From Syntrophaceticus sp050949745 (GTDB taxonomy: Bacteria > Bacillota > DSM-12270 > Thermacetogeniales > Thermacetogeniaceae): 64,000 bases of DNA. Below are positions 1 to 7,806 of the stretch, piece by piece (the first letter of the stretch is position 1; every line of letters starts with the position of its first letter). Under the pieces are notes generated by a model. It was not told the DNA's origin. It searched no databases and worked only from the letters and a program-made list of their open reading frames with translations. The stretch covers positions 124,001 through 188,000 of the forward strand of contig JBMNGF010000017.1 of the NCBI GenBank assembly GCA_050949745.1. The letters run 5' to 3'. A program made the translations under genes and the position numbers.

Positions 1-49
1 ACCCATCGGATCCTAAGTCCGACGCGTCTGCCAATTCCGCCACTCCCGC
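1..49 (-). tRNA. tRNA-Leu (anticodon TAG), partial
   Basis: Read on the minus strand from position 49, the sequence gives a GCGGGAG acceptor strand, a D-arm beginning GGCGGAATTGG and an anticodon loop CTTAGGA, so the anticodon is TAG (leucine). The variable arm begins before the window edge; the T-arm and 3' end lie outside. The D-arm is typical of a class II tRNA-Leu. Confidence 0.9.
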
Positions 50-316
50 GCTTACGTAGCAATGATAGCACCGCTTATTTTGTTCGTCAAGTCAATTTTG
101 AGGGAAAATGTTAATTACAATGATTATAATCGATTATAGCAACTTAAAACAACTTAAAATGATGGTAGCTGATGAATAGTAGCGGTTTACTGGCAACTTG
201 TTCTGTTGTTCACGATGTCTGTTAAGATTATATTTCCAAAACAGCAGAATAAATATCCCCCTCATCCGGTTACATTAAAAGCAACCGAAATAAGCAGCAA
301 AAGGAGAATGTATAGT
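50..316. promoter_or_regulatory. Intergenic region with palindrome and tandem decamer
   Basis: No gene is seen here. A perfect 14-bp palindrome (TATAATCGATTATA, 125-138) is followed by a decamer repeated in tandem (aacttaaaac/aacttaaaat, 141-160). They lie upstream of the small membrane peptide gene at 317 and could be an operator. Function is a guess. Confidence 0.25.
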
Positions 317-421
317 ATGGAAAAGTTATTGGCCGTTCTGCTCCTCTTTCTCCTAGGGGGAACTCTTGGTTATATATTCTACACAAATATCATTATCCCC
401 TTGCGCAAACCTCCATCCTAA
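317..421 (+). CDS. Small single-span membrane peptide (34 aa)
   Basis: A short reading frame starts at ATG 317 behind a good ribosome site (AAGGAG at 301-306, 10 nt before the ATG). The peptide is a hydrophobic helix of about 18 residues (LLAVLLLFLLGGTLGYIF) followed by a short polar, basic, proline-rich tail (PLRKPPS). It looks like a one-span membrane microprotein of the kind often missed in annotation. A longer frame from about 206 exists, but the strong Shine-Dalgarno favours 317. I do not recognise a family and propose no function. The hairpin at 469-504 lies downstream and could end its transcript. Confidence 0.45.
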   Translation: MEKLLAVLLLFLLGGTLGYIFYTNIIIPLRKPPS

Positions 422-460
422 TAAAGCAAAAAAATTGCACAGAGCATAATTATAATAATG

Positions 461-504
461 AAAAAGAAGACAGTCTTTTCACAATTTCATAACAAAAGAC
501 TGTC
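461..504 (-). terminator. Terminator hairpin
   Basis: The arms GACAGTCTTTT (469-479) and AAAAGACTGTC (494-504) are perfect 11-bp complements around a 14-nt loop. On the minus strand the hairpin is followed by TTCTTTTTC, so it most likely ends the amidohydrolase transcript. It may also stop the plus-strand peptide transcript. Confidence 0.65.
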
Positions 505-643
505 CCTCTATTAGTTGCTGCAAACCTGCCAGTAATTATATCCATCAACACAACTAGAGCACATTTACAAGAAACACTAACAAAAATAACAAAAGCAGGT
601 TATAAATCCGTACAGTTTTTATCCGGATATTTATATTGAATAT

Positions 644-1879
644 TTACGCTGAACGATATGATCCCTCAGCAATCTTTTCCTGCTGGGGACGAATAAGATA
701 CTTTATACTAAATTGTTTCCCTGGGTTAGCAAAAATGTCACCTTCCATAAGAAGCAGATATGCCGGTCTACCAGGAGCTATAATACCCATACTGTCTTTC
801 ATACCCATGATCTCCGCACTATTTCTTGTAGCAGCCATAAGAGTTTCTTCTAATGTTAATCCTGCTTCTTGATAAAGCTGCAATTCCTGCATATAACCAG
901 CCCCGTGCTGCACACCTGCAGCTCCGGCATCAGTTCCCACACCCAGCAGAACCCCCAGATATTGTGCACGCCTGATCATGCGCAGTTGTCGCCTGTAAGT
1001 GTGTTCAATAACTGCAGCTTTGCCGATCTGACTCATTGCTCGCTGATACTGCACCGCAACAGGAACAACCGTAGGAATCCATCCGATTCCTCGCTCAGTC
1101 ATCTCCTTCAGGGAATCCTCACTGATAAAGTAGCCGTGCTCAATGGAATGTACGCCAGCATCTATACACAGCTGGACCGCCTCATCTGAACTGGCATGAG
1201 CCATTACCTTAAGTCCATGCTCGCCGGCTATCTTAACAATCTGCTCAAGTTCCTTCAAAGAAAACTGAATCTTGCCAACCTTGCCGTACTCTTTAAAACT
1301 AACGATACCGGAAACAAGGACCTTAACTTGGTTGATATCTTTCATTAATAACCTTTTCATGGTTTTGGCCAATTCCCTAGGGGTAGTTCCAGCACCTAAA
1401 AATGAACCATATCCGCCTTTTTTGCGCACAGCATTTCCCGATGCCATAACCATAGGACCCTTTAACTCCGTACTATTAACCATGTCCCGGCAGGCAAGCC
1501 CTATATCATCCCGATCCCCCCCATCCCGAACAGCTACGATACCATGTGCAAGATCAGAAATTAGCTTTTGCCGGATCCTGTCACTAAAAGCTGCCCGATG
1601 TGGGGTTGAACTGTTTAAACCATCCAGTGCTAGATGCACATGGCAGTCAAGTAGTCCCGGAACTACTGTCATGTTATTGGCTGAAATAACTCGACAAGTT
1701 TTCATGCCTCGGACAGCTTTTTCTTCTCTAGGATTTACAGTCTGTTTTTTGATCGATTGAACCTTCCCATCCCAGATGCTTAATCTTACATTTTTTTTGA
1801 CCTGCTGATCAAAACCTGCAAAAAGCGCGCCTGCATCAATTATTAAGTTGTCCTTTGGACACAACTCAATTAACTGCAA
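644..1879 (-). CDS. Metal-dependent amidohydrolase (imidazolonepropionase/prolidase-like)
   Basis: A 411-residue cytosolic TIM-barrel amidohydrolase. The metal site is readable: H80-x-H82 (DCHVH) after strand 1, a likely carboxylated lysine K186 (VKVLVSG), H228 (MAHAS), H248 (SIEHGY) and D317 (GTDAG). The C-terminal strand carrying IAPGRPAYLLLMEGD is the usual small beta-sandwich element of imidazolonepropionase-type and Xaa-Pro dipeptidase-like members. The substrate cannot be read from sequence; cyclic amides, hydantoin-like compounds and proline dipeptides are all possible. It lies 72 nt after the CooC-like ATPase on the same strand and may be co-transcribed. It ends at the 469-504 terminator. 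The family assignment is secure, the substrate unknown. Confidence 0.85.
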   Translation of the reverse strand: MQLIELCPKDNLIIDAGALFAGFDQQVKKNVRLSIWDGKVQSIKKQTVNPREEKAVRGMKTCRVISANNMTVVPGLLDCHVHLALDGLNSSTPHRAAFSDRIRQKLISDLAHGIVAVRDGGDRDDIGLACRDMVNSTELKGPMVMASGNAVRKKGGYGSFLGAGTTPRELAKTMKRLLMKDINQVKVLVSGIVSFKEYGKVGKIQFSLKELEQIVKIAGEHGLKVMAHASSDEAVQLCIDAGVHSIEHGYFISEDSLKEMTERGIGWIPTVVPVAVQYQRAMSQIGKAAVIEHTYRRQLRMIRRAQYLGVLLGVGTDAGAAGVQHGAGYMQELQLYQEAGLTLEETLMAATRNSAEIMGMKDSMGIIAPGRPAYLLLMEGDIFANPGKQFSIKYLIRPQQEKIAEGSYRSA

Positions 1880-1951
1880 GAACCAGCACTCCCATCCCTA
1901 CAACATCTATACGAGATCTAAGTATTACAAGAGTTTAATAACACTTAAGTA

Positions 1952-2695
1952 TTATAAGATTTTATCGAATATCTCCTTGACTGCCTTTACAGCCAGGCTG
2001 TCCTCAGGTAGGTCAAGCAGCGGTTTCCCATAGAGATCGTATTCTGCCAATATAGGATCATAGGGAACAACGCTCAGCAGTTTTAAACCTGTGGCATCTA
2101 TTTCCTTCTGAAGAAGAGTGATATCATCAATCTGTGTTATGATCAGATATGCCTCCCCCATATCAAATGACAGACCTTTCGCCAGTTCATAGATCCTGCC
2201 GGCTGCACGCACTCCCTTTACTGAGCCATCAGAGATAAACAGCATAATATCCGCATCCTGAATAGTCCCCCTGCTGATATGCTCCAATCCCGCTTCATTG
2301 TCAATGATCATATAGTCATAGTCGTCCTCTAATTTAAGAATACTGTTTTTTAATACTGCACTCGGGAAACAGTAACAACCCTCCTGCCGGGGCGCACCCA
2401 TAACAAGCATGTCATAGCCGTCAGCTTTATGCAAAGCGTCTTCTTTAAACCTGGTTTCAATAAATTCCTGCCGTGTGGAGTCATCATCCTCTCTTTTTTC
2501 TTTGGACTCCTCTACTATATCTGAAAGAGTAGTTGTTATCTCAATACCCAATGCCTCAAACAAAGTAGCATTAGGATCCGCATCCACAGCTAGAACCTTT
2601 CCCTTGTTATCCGCAACCAAATGCCTAACAATGAGAGAAGCAATAGTAGTCTTTCCTGTCCCACCTTTACCAGCAACAGCAATATGTTTTGCCAT
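1952..2695 (-). CDS. CooC-like P-loop ATPase (CO dehydrogenase nickel insertion type)
   Basis: A MinD/ParA-superfamily ATPase of 247 residues. It begins with a deviant Walker A (GKGGTGKTT), has a VDADPNATL switch, and carries the paired cysteines of CooC proteins in a GCYC motif after an RQEG stretch. Such proteins insert nickel into CO dehydrogenase and the related acetyl-CoA synthase. The start at 2695 (MAKHIAV) is chosen because AAAGGAG sits 7 nt before it; a longer frame reaches 2824 without a ribosome site. No CO dehydrogenase gene is in the window, so the client must be elsewhere. Another ATPase of the CooC/AcsF group remains possible. Confidence 0.8.
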   Translation of the reverse strand: MAKHIAVAGKGGTGKTTIASLIVRHLVADNKGKVLAVDADPNATLFEALGIEITTTLSDIVEESKEKREDDDSTRQEFIETRFKEDALHKADGYDMLVMGAPRQEGCYCFPSAVLKNSILKLEDDYDYMIIDNEAGLEHISRGTIQDADIMLFISDGSVKGVRAAGRIYELAKGLSFDMGEAYLIITQIDDITLLQKEIDATGLKLLSVVPYDPILAEYDLYGKPLLDLPEDSLAVKAVKEIFDKIL

Positions 2696-2865
2696 AACCA
2701 TACTCCTTTCTATTTCCTTTAAGTAAGTACGCCCTATAAGCAATAACCACAGCATACAATCCTGCTGCTTACCCTGCCTTAACATGTCCTCTGTATTTAT
2801 TATACTTATAATATCATTCCTCATAGATTCGGCAAAATAAATAATTAACAGAGGTGCTAAGCAAA

Positions 2866-2894
2866 CAAAGAAAGAACCGGAGAAAACTCCGGTT
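2866..2894 (-). terminator. Terminator-like hairpin
   Basis: AACCGGAG (2875-2882), loop AAAA, CTCCGGTT (2887-2894) form a perfect 8-bp stem, followed on the minus strand by CTTTCTTTG. It would end a minus-strand transcript arriving from about 3 kb, ahead of the CooC-like gene. Confidence 0.6.
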
Positions 2895-3336
2895 TGTAGA
2901 GCTATATTAAGCCAGTAGAAGCCGACTTAATTATTTGCTATTTTTGTTTTTGGCAGCTGCCCCTTGCCATGACAAATATCAAACAAAGAATTTAAACAAT
3001 GAACAGCATTAGCAATAACAAAAACAGATGGGCCTTGTCAATGCCAACCTGATTCCTGAATTGATTAACCTGTCCACTAAACCCATCACAACTCTTTGCA
3101 CAGCCATTATTCCCATCAGAAGATGGCATCAGCATATGCGCATAACCATAGCAAGTGCAGCTGCCGACAGGGTTTACCGTACCCATAAAATTATAGAAGC
3201 AAATATTATGCCAACAAATAAAAAGCCTCTAAAAACCAAGCTTATAGGGTTACATAACAGATAGGCATAACTGTTATGTTGCAAAATGCAGCATGGTGCA
3301 TGCTGCATGTCGAAATATGTCTACAGGCTCAAAGAA
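2895..3336. other. Intergenic region: possible 64-aa minus-strand ORF and two hairpins
   Basis: A minus-strand frame (3186 to 2992) encodes 64 residues: a Cys/Gly/Asn-rich N-terminal part and a C-terminal hydrophobic stretch (HLFLLLLMLFIV) faintly like small spore proteins of the YjcZ type. It has no clear ribosome site and I do not call it a gene, though the terminator at 2875 sits where its transcript would end. Two inverted repeats lie upstream: CATAACAG/CTGTTATG (3253-3278) and ATGCAGCATG/CATGCTGCAT (3286-3308). Confidence 0.25.
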
Positions 3337-3369
3337 ACAGGCGGTGTGATCTGAGATTACACCGCCTGT
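3330..3369 (-). terminator. Terminator of the dehydrogenase operon
   Basis: Perfect 11-bp arms ACAGGCGGTGT (3337-3347) and ACACCGCCTGT (3359-3369) with an 11-nt loop, followed on the minus strand by TTTCTTTGA. It lies 25 nt after the SDR stop codon. Confidence 0.75.
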
Positions 3370-3393
3370 AAGTCATTAAATGAATAACTTCCT

Positions 3394-4158
3394 CTACATT
3401 GCTGTGTAGCCTCCATCCACAGAAATAGTGGCACCAGTAACATAAGAAGACAGATCTGAGATCAGCCACACATTAGCCTGGGCAACCTCAATGGGCTGCG
3501 CAAAGCGTCCCAACATACTCAACTGTTTGGGATATTCCACTGGGTCCAATCCAAACTCTATAATTGCTCCCTGCAGCATAGGTGTATCAATAGCTCCCGG
3601 AGCAACTGAATTAACACGTATCCCCTGAGGTGAATAGTCAAGAGCAGCAGACTTCGTCAAGCCGATAACTCCATGTTTGGCAGCGATATAAGCTGGAGTA
3701 CCTGGCTGCGGACGGATACCGCTGACCGATGATGTATTGACAATTGCCCCTCCATCTCCCTGCTTCAACATCTGACGGATCTCGTATTTCAGGCAGAGGG
3801 CCACACCCTTCAAATCAACAGCCATCAGGGCATCGTACACATCTTCATCCATATCGGCTAAAGGCTTATTATCCGGAGTACGGGCAGCATTATTGATAGC
3901 GGCATCCAGTCTTCCATATGTATCCACTGCGAACTGCACCATAGCTTCCACCTGCTCAGGAATGGAAACATCAGCTTTCACAAATGAAGCTGCACCACCT
4001 GCGTCAACGATCTTTTTGGTTTCTTCCATCCCTTTTTCTTCATTAAAATCAGCAATAACAACCTTGCCGCCGCACTCTGCAATCAACTCTGCAGTGGCCG
4101 CGCCCATACCCATAGCCCCGCCGGTTACAATTACCACCTTGCCATTAAGTTCCACCAT
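3394..4158 (-). CDS. Short-chain dehydrogenase/reductase
   Basis: A 254-residue classical SDR, the usual length. It has the cofactor loop TGGAMGMG (12-19), an acidic residue after strand 2 (D37), which predicts NAD(H) preference, NNAA (89-92), the catalytic serine around S143-S144, and Y157-x3-K161. The C-terminal SVDGGYTAM is typical of the family. The start has GGGAGGTG at a good distance. It follows the zinc alcohol dehydrogenase by 140 nt on the same strand and is followed by a strong terminator, so the two probably form one unit driven by the sigma-54 promoter at 5441-5456. The pair may oxidise an alcohol and a hydroxy- or keto-intermediate in sequence; the substrate is not readable. Confidence 0.9.
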   Translation of the reverse strand: MVELNGKVVIVTGGAMGMGAATAELIAECGGKVVIADFNEEKGMEETKKIVDAGGAASFVKADVSIPEQVEAMVQFAVDTYGRLDAAINNAARTPDNKPLADMDEDVYDALMAVDLKGVALCLKYEIRQMLKQGDGGAIVNTSSVSGIRPQPGTPAYIAAKHGVIGLTKSAALDYSPQGIRVNSVAPGAIDTPMLQGAIIEFGLDPVEYPKQLSMLGRFAQPIEVAQANVWLISDLSSYVTGATISVDGGYTAM

Positions 4159-4297
4159 TTTATGCTCACCTCCCTCTGTCTTTCATCAATATTCTGCCAC
4201 AAAACTTAATTGTTTATAGCGCATTAACCATAATCTCATTAAGAAGAATGGTTAAACCGCCAAGTTAGTCAGTTAAAATGGTTAATCATCCAAGCTC

Positions 4298-5383
4298 TTA
4301 CTCTTCGTAAGGAGTAACAACCCACTTGATGCAGTTGTCTTTCTTATTGCCGAAAATGTCATAGCCTTCAACAATATCGTTTAAAGGCTTGGTATGGGTG
4401 GCCAGGAAGCGTAAGTTCAGTTTCCCTTTCGCGATCAGCTCGATCAGTCGGCCCATATTATCAGCAGGCACCAGACCAGAACCAATTGATAAATTTTTCA
4501 TAAATAATTCCACCAAACTCAGTTCATACGTCGGGGCTCCAAAACCGATGACTTCTAATCTACCACCTACCCGCAAAGTCTTCATAGCAGAGTCAATTGT
4601 TGGTACTAGCCCTATAGCTTCAATAGCACAATCCGCACCACGCCCATTAGTCAGCTCCATGATCTTAGCAGCGGCATCTTCCTGTCCGGAATTAATAATG
4701 ATGTCACAGACACCATTATTCTTAGCTGTTTCTAAGCGGTATTGGTCAAGGTCCACTCCGATGATCTGGGCAGGGCTCCACAGTCTGGCACTAGCCATGG
4801 CACACATGCCGACAGGTCCACTTCCCCAAACAACCACTGTGTCCCCATGCTGAATATTACATTTCTCTGCCCCGAAATAACCAGTTGATAAGATATCACC
4901 GACAAACAATACATCCAAATCATCCAAACCTTCAGGAATCTTATACATACCTGTCTCAGCTAGAGGAACTCGGATATATTCGGCCTGACAACCATCGATG
5001 TAATTGCCGAACAGCATGGAATTATCCCAACCCTTAGTGCCCCGGCCTGCCACACAATACTGTGGTTGGTCATTCAAGCAGTAAAAACATTTGCCGCAGT
5101 GCACGATACAGGAAACAGCAACCCTGTCCCCAACTTTGAAATCTCCGCCGATAGAAGAACCAAGCTCAACGATCTCGCCACAAAATTCATGGCCTACAAC
5201 TGTTCCGGGTTGAACCGAAGGAATATATCCATGAATAATGTGGATATCAGAACCGCAAATCGTAGAAGTCGTTACTTTTAATATAGCATCAGTGGGTTCC
5301 TCGATTTGTGGTACAGGAACATCATCAAGACTAATCTGGCTTGGGCCATGATAAACAAGAGCTTTCATTGTCTTTTGATCCAT
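4298..5383 (-). CDS. Zinc-dependent alcohol dehydrogenase (MDR family)
   Basis: A 361-residue medium-chain dehydrogenase. The catalytic zinc ligands C43 and H65-E66 (GHEFCGE) and the structural zinc cysteines C96, C99, C102 and C110 are all present. The NAD(P)-binding turn reads GSGPVG. AAGGAG precedes the ATG. Zinc MDR enzymes oxidise secondary or primary alcohols, sorbitol-like polyols or butanediol; which one is not evident. A sigma-54 promoter lies about 60 nt upstream and the AcoR-like activator is the next gene, suggesting induction by an alcohol, acetoin-like compound or related signal. Confidence 0.9.
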   Translation of the reverse strand: MDQKTMKALVYHGPSQISLDDVPVPQIEEPTDAILKVTTSTICGSDIHIIHGYIPSVQPGTVVGHEFCGEIVELGSSIGGDFKVGDRVAVSCIVHCGKCFYCLNDQPQYCVAGRGTKGWDNSMLFGNYIDGCQAEYIRVPLAETGMYKIPEGLDDLDVLFVGDILSTGYFGAEKCNIQHGDTVVVWGSGPVGMCAMASARLWSPAQIIGVDLDQYRLETAKNNGVCDIIINSGQEDAAAKIMELTNGRGADCAIEAIGLVPTIDSAMKTLRVGGRLEVIGFGAPTYELSLVELFMKNLSIGSGLVPADNMGRLIELIAKGKLNLRFLATHTKPLNDIVEGYDIFGNKKDNCIKWVVTPYEE

Positions 5384-5440
5384 TTGGAATGCTCCTTTTT
5401 TCTTTTATTTTTCAGGGCAAATCGCCCCAAATTTTTAAGA

Positions 5441-5456
5441 AGCAAAAGTTATGCCA
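5441..5456 (-). promoter_or_regulatory. Sigma-54 (-24/-12) promoter
   Basis: The minus strand reads TGGCATAACTTTTGCT. This matches TGGCAYR-N4-TTGCW at every fixed position and has the required 10 nt between GG and GC. Transcription would start near 5430, leaving a 5' leader of about 47 nt before the alcohol dehydrogenase. A sigma-54 activator gene lies immediately upstream. Confidence 0.75.
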
Positions 5457-5521
5457 AACAAGAAATCATTTGAAAAAAGGAGTTATTTGCTAGGTTTTTC
5501 ACAAATATACAGCCTGATATA

Positions 5522-5543
5522 GTTGCAAATTGCGACATGTTGC
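5522..5543. promoter_or_regulatory. Candidate activator (enhancer) site
   Basis: Two overlapping imperfect palindromes, GTTGCAA-a-TTGCGAC (5522-5536) and GCGACATGTTGC (5532-5543), each with one wobble mismatch, sit about 95-110 bp upstream of the predicted sigma-54 start. That is the usual distance for an upstream activator site. The assignment to the adjacent regulator is inference. Confidence 0.45.
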
Positions 5544-5809
5544 CGACTCGTTGTCTCATCTTGCATCGCAATTACCAGTAAATCCACTACAACCTCCCTT
5601 CTCGTGCATAATAGCTACCAGAGCCATAAATTGTGGATGTTATTTCTGGTTAGTTGTTCAGTACATTCCACAATCTGAGGCATTGTTGGACGCAATCAAT
5701 AATAATAAAACCTTGCTCATGACAAACGTCCTGACCAGTATATGATTATGCAAGAAATATACCGATATGAGGAAATTATAGTGTTATTGATAACAGAAAC
5801 AAATAGCAA

Positions 5810-5848
5810 TGGAGCTCATTACACCATATTGCTGCACAATAAGCTCCA
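5810..5848 (-). terminator. Weak terminator-like hairpin
   Basis: Arms TGGAGCTCATT (5810-5820) and AATAAGCTCCA (5838-5848) pair with one mismatch across a 17-nt loop. It lies 35 nt after the regulator stop. The following U-rich stretch is broken, so termination is uncertain. Confidence 0.35.
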
Positions 5849-5882
5849 CATCTTTAATCCATTCCCATTCACGGAAATTACA

Positions 5883-7595
5883 TTATACAGACTTTTTCTT
5901 TGCCCACTCTATTGATATACCATACTTTTTCAGTTTGCGATAAATGGTACTGCGAGCAATCCCAAGTCTTTCAGCTGTCTGTTTGATGTTTCCATTTGTC
6001 TCAGACATTACATCAAGTATAATATCAATTTCATTTTTCTTCATAATAGTAAGATTGGGATTGAGCCTCTGCAGGCCATTTTGAGTAACAACATGAGGTA
6101 GGTCCCGGGCAGTTATTATTATACCGTTACAGATAATAGATGCTCTTTCCAGTACGTTCTCTAGTTCACGGACATTTCCCGGCCAATGATATGCTTTGAG
6201 TAAATTTAAGGCATTTAAATCAATAGAAAGGCCATGTTTGCCGGTTTGTCTCTCGAGACGTTTTATTATATCCCTAATTAACAGTTCAATGTCTTCCTGC
6301 CGTTCGATAAGGGATGGCATATGAATTGGCAGAACATTTAACCTGTAATAGAGATCTTCACGGAATGTCTTATTCAAAACCTCTTCTTTCAAATTTCTGT
6401 TGGTAGCAGCAATAATACGAACATCGACCTGCTTTGGTTTATTTCCGCCAATGCGGGTGATGAGTTTTTCCTGAATGACCCGCAGCAAGGCGACTTGAAC
6501 ATCTAGAGGCATTTCTCCGATTTCATCCAGATAAATTGTTCCGCAATCAGCGAGTTCAAACTTGCCCGGGTTGCCCTCTCTCTTAGAACCTGTGAAGGAT
6601 CCGCCCTCATACCCGAACAATTCACTTTCTACCAGCCCTCGCGGCAGGGCACCGCAATTAATGGATATAAAGGGTTTTTGAGAGCGGTCACTGGCTTCGT
6701 GGATTGCCCGTGCCATCAGGTCCTTCCCTGTCCCACTCTCTCCTGTTATTAGAACATTTGAATCGGTAGATGCTGCTAATTTACCTTGACGAATGACTTT
6801 CTCGAAAATCATTGATTTCCCTATCATGTGATCAAAGCTATATCTGGCCTTAGAACCCGTTACTTTATTAACCAGAGCATGTACCTTTTTCGCCGGCTTA
6901 AATGAAATAATGATGCTTTCCGGTATGCCATCATCATTTTTGGTCAATGCAGTCGTTATAAGACAGGATATATTTTTTTCAGGTAGGCCAATATTGATTT
7001 CTACATCCTCTATCATCTTTTGTGAGTCGAACAGCTCTTGTATATTTGCTCCTGACGAAATAATGCTGTTCAAAGGTTTATTTAAGATTTCTTCTTTGGA
7101 TATTTGCAGCAGTTGGAGGGCTTTTTGATTTACATGGGAGATGTTACCTCTCGGTTCGACTATTAATATTCCATCTGAAATGATTTCTAAAATTTCTGCC
7201 TGCTGTCTGATTATTTTCTGATTATCTTCTGCGAATTGATCAACTCTAAGTTGTTTTTCAATGGCATTGGCAACACCGATTACCATACCGAGGGTATGAG
7301 CATGAACACTCTCAGATGTTCCTGAAACATTCAAACAACCGAGCAGTTTGCCATCCGGTCCGAAAATAGGCGCCCCCGAACAGTACCACAAGTGGTTAAA
7401 CTGACAGTAATGTTCTTCAGCCCATATTTGTATCGGTTGTTTAAGCAAGAGACAAGTTCCCACACCATTGGTTCCAATGGCTTTTTCACGCCAATCTGAT
7501 CCCAATTCAGGAGTTGAAGCAGTTCCCGCTGAACCGATCGCGAATATAATTATCCCCTCAGCACCTGTTACGTATTTTAGGATTATGACTGCCAT
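5883..7595 (-). CDS. Sigma-54-dependent activator, AcoR type (N-terminus probably truncated)
   Basis: Domain order: an N-terminal GAF-like sensor with the AcoR signature (GSDWREKAIGTNGVGT, about 32-47, then AEEHYC and LWYCSGAPIFGPDGK), a PAS-like linker (about 125-240), an AAA+ domain with Walker A GESGTGKD, a GSFTGS loop in place of GAFTGA, Walker B TIYLDEIGEM, and a C-terminal Fis helix-turn-helix (TAERLGIARSTIYRKL). It activates RNA polymerase carrying sigma-54. The frame opens shortly before the GAF motif, lacks the roughly 80-100 residues usual for this family, and has no ribosome site. A second frame starting at about 7634 (MEEVLKRDVDV...) runs into it and stops, suggesting a deletion or frameshift. 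The likely target is the dehydrogenase pair downstream. Confidence 0.85.
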   Translation of the reverse strand: MAVIILKYVTGAEGIIIFAIGSAGTASTPELGSDWREKAIGTNGVGTCLLLKQPIQIWAEEHYCQFNHLWYCSGAPIFGPDGKLLGCLNVSGTSESVHAHTLGMVIGVANAIEKQLRVDQFAEDNQKIIRQQAEILEIISDGILIVEPRGNISHVNQKALQLLQISKEEILNKPLNSIISSGANIQELFDSQKMIEDVEINIGLPEKNISCLITTALTKNDDGIPESIIISFKPAKKVHALVNKVTGSKARYSFDHMIGKSMIFEKVIRQGKLAASTDSNVLITGESGTGKDLMARAIHEASDRSQKPFISINCGALPRGLVESELFGYEGGSFTGSKREGNPGKFELADCGTIYLDEIGEMPLDVQVALLRVIQEKLITRIGGNKPKQVDVRIIAATNRNLKEEVLNKTFREDLYYRLNVLPIHMPSLIERQEDIELLIRDIIKRLERQTGKHGLSIDLNALNLLKAYHWPGNVRELENVLERASIICNGIIITARDLPHVVTQNGLQRLNPNLTIMKKNEIDIILDVMSETNGNIKQTAERLGIARSTIYRKLKKYGISIEWAKKKSV

Positions 7596-7636
7596 ATATT
7601 ATTACATCAACATCCCTTTTCAAGACTTCTTCCATG

Positions 7637-7729
7637 TACCTTAAATGTCACATTTTACTACTGAGGTGACAAAAAAATAACGCCCCCTTTGTCTTAGCCC
7701 ATTATCTTAGATTTCGCCCCCTTTGCCGG
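7637..7729. repeat. Dispersed hairpin repeat, copy 1 (recQ-proximal)
   Basis: Starts with taccttaaatgtcac (7637-7651) ending in ggtgac (7665-7670), then a hairpin GACAAA...TTTGTC (7668-7693) whose minus-strand loop carries the AAGGGGGCGTT core. A second CGCCCCCTTTG follows at about 7715. The first part recurs after recQ at 10119-10150. The core recurs at 11030, 26787 and 40127. Confidence 0.55.
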
Positions 7730-7806
7730 GAGAAAAGCAGGAATAATAACTGCGGTTAACGTATACTGGGAAATGAGCAACTGAATGAATAAAGGATGAA
7801 ACAATA

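Noticed and set aside
5530..5745. 71-aa plus-strand ORF between the regulator and the alcohol dehydrogenase
   Set aside because: No ribosome site and it overlaps the enhancer-like palindromes; likely chance.
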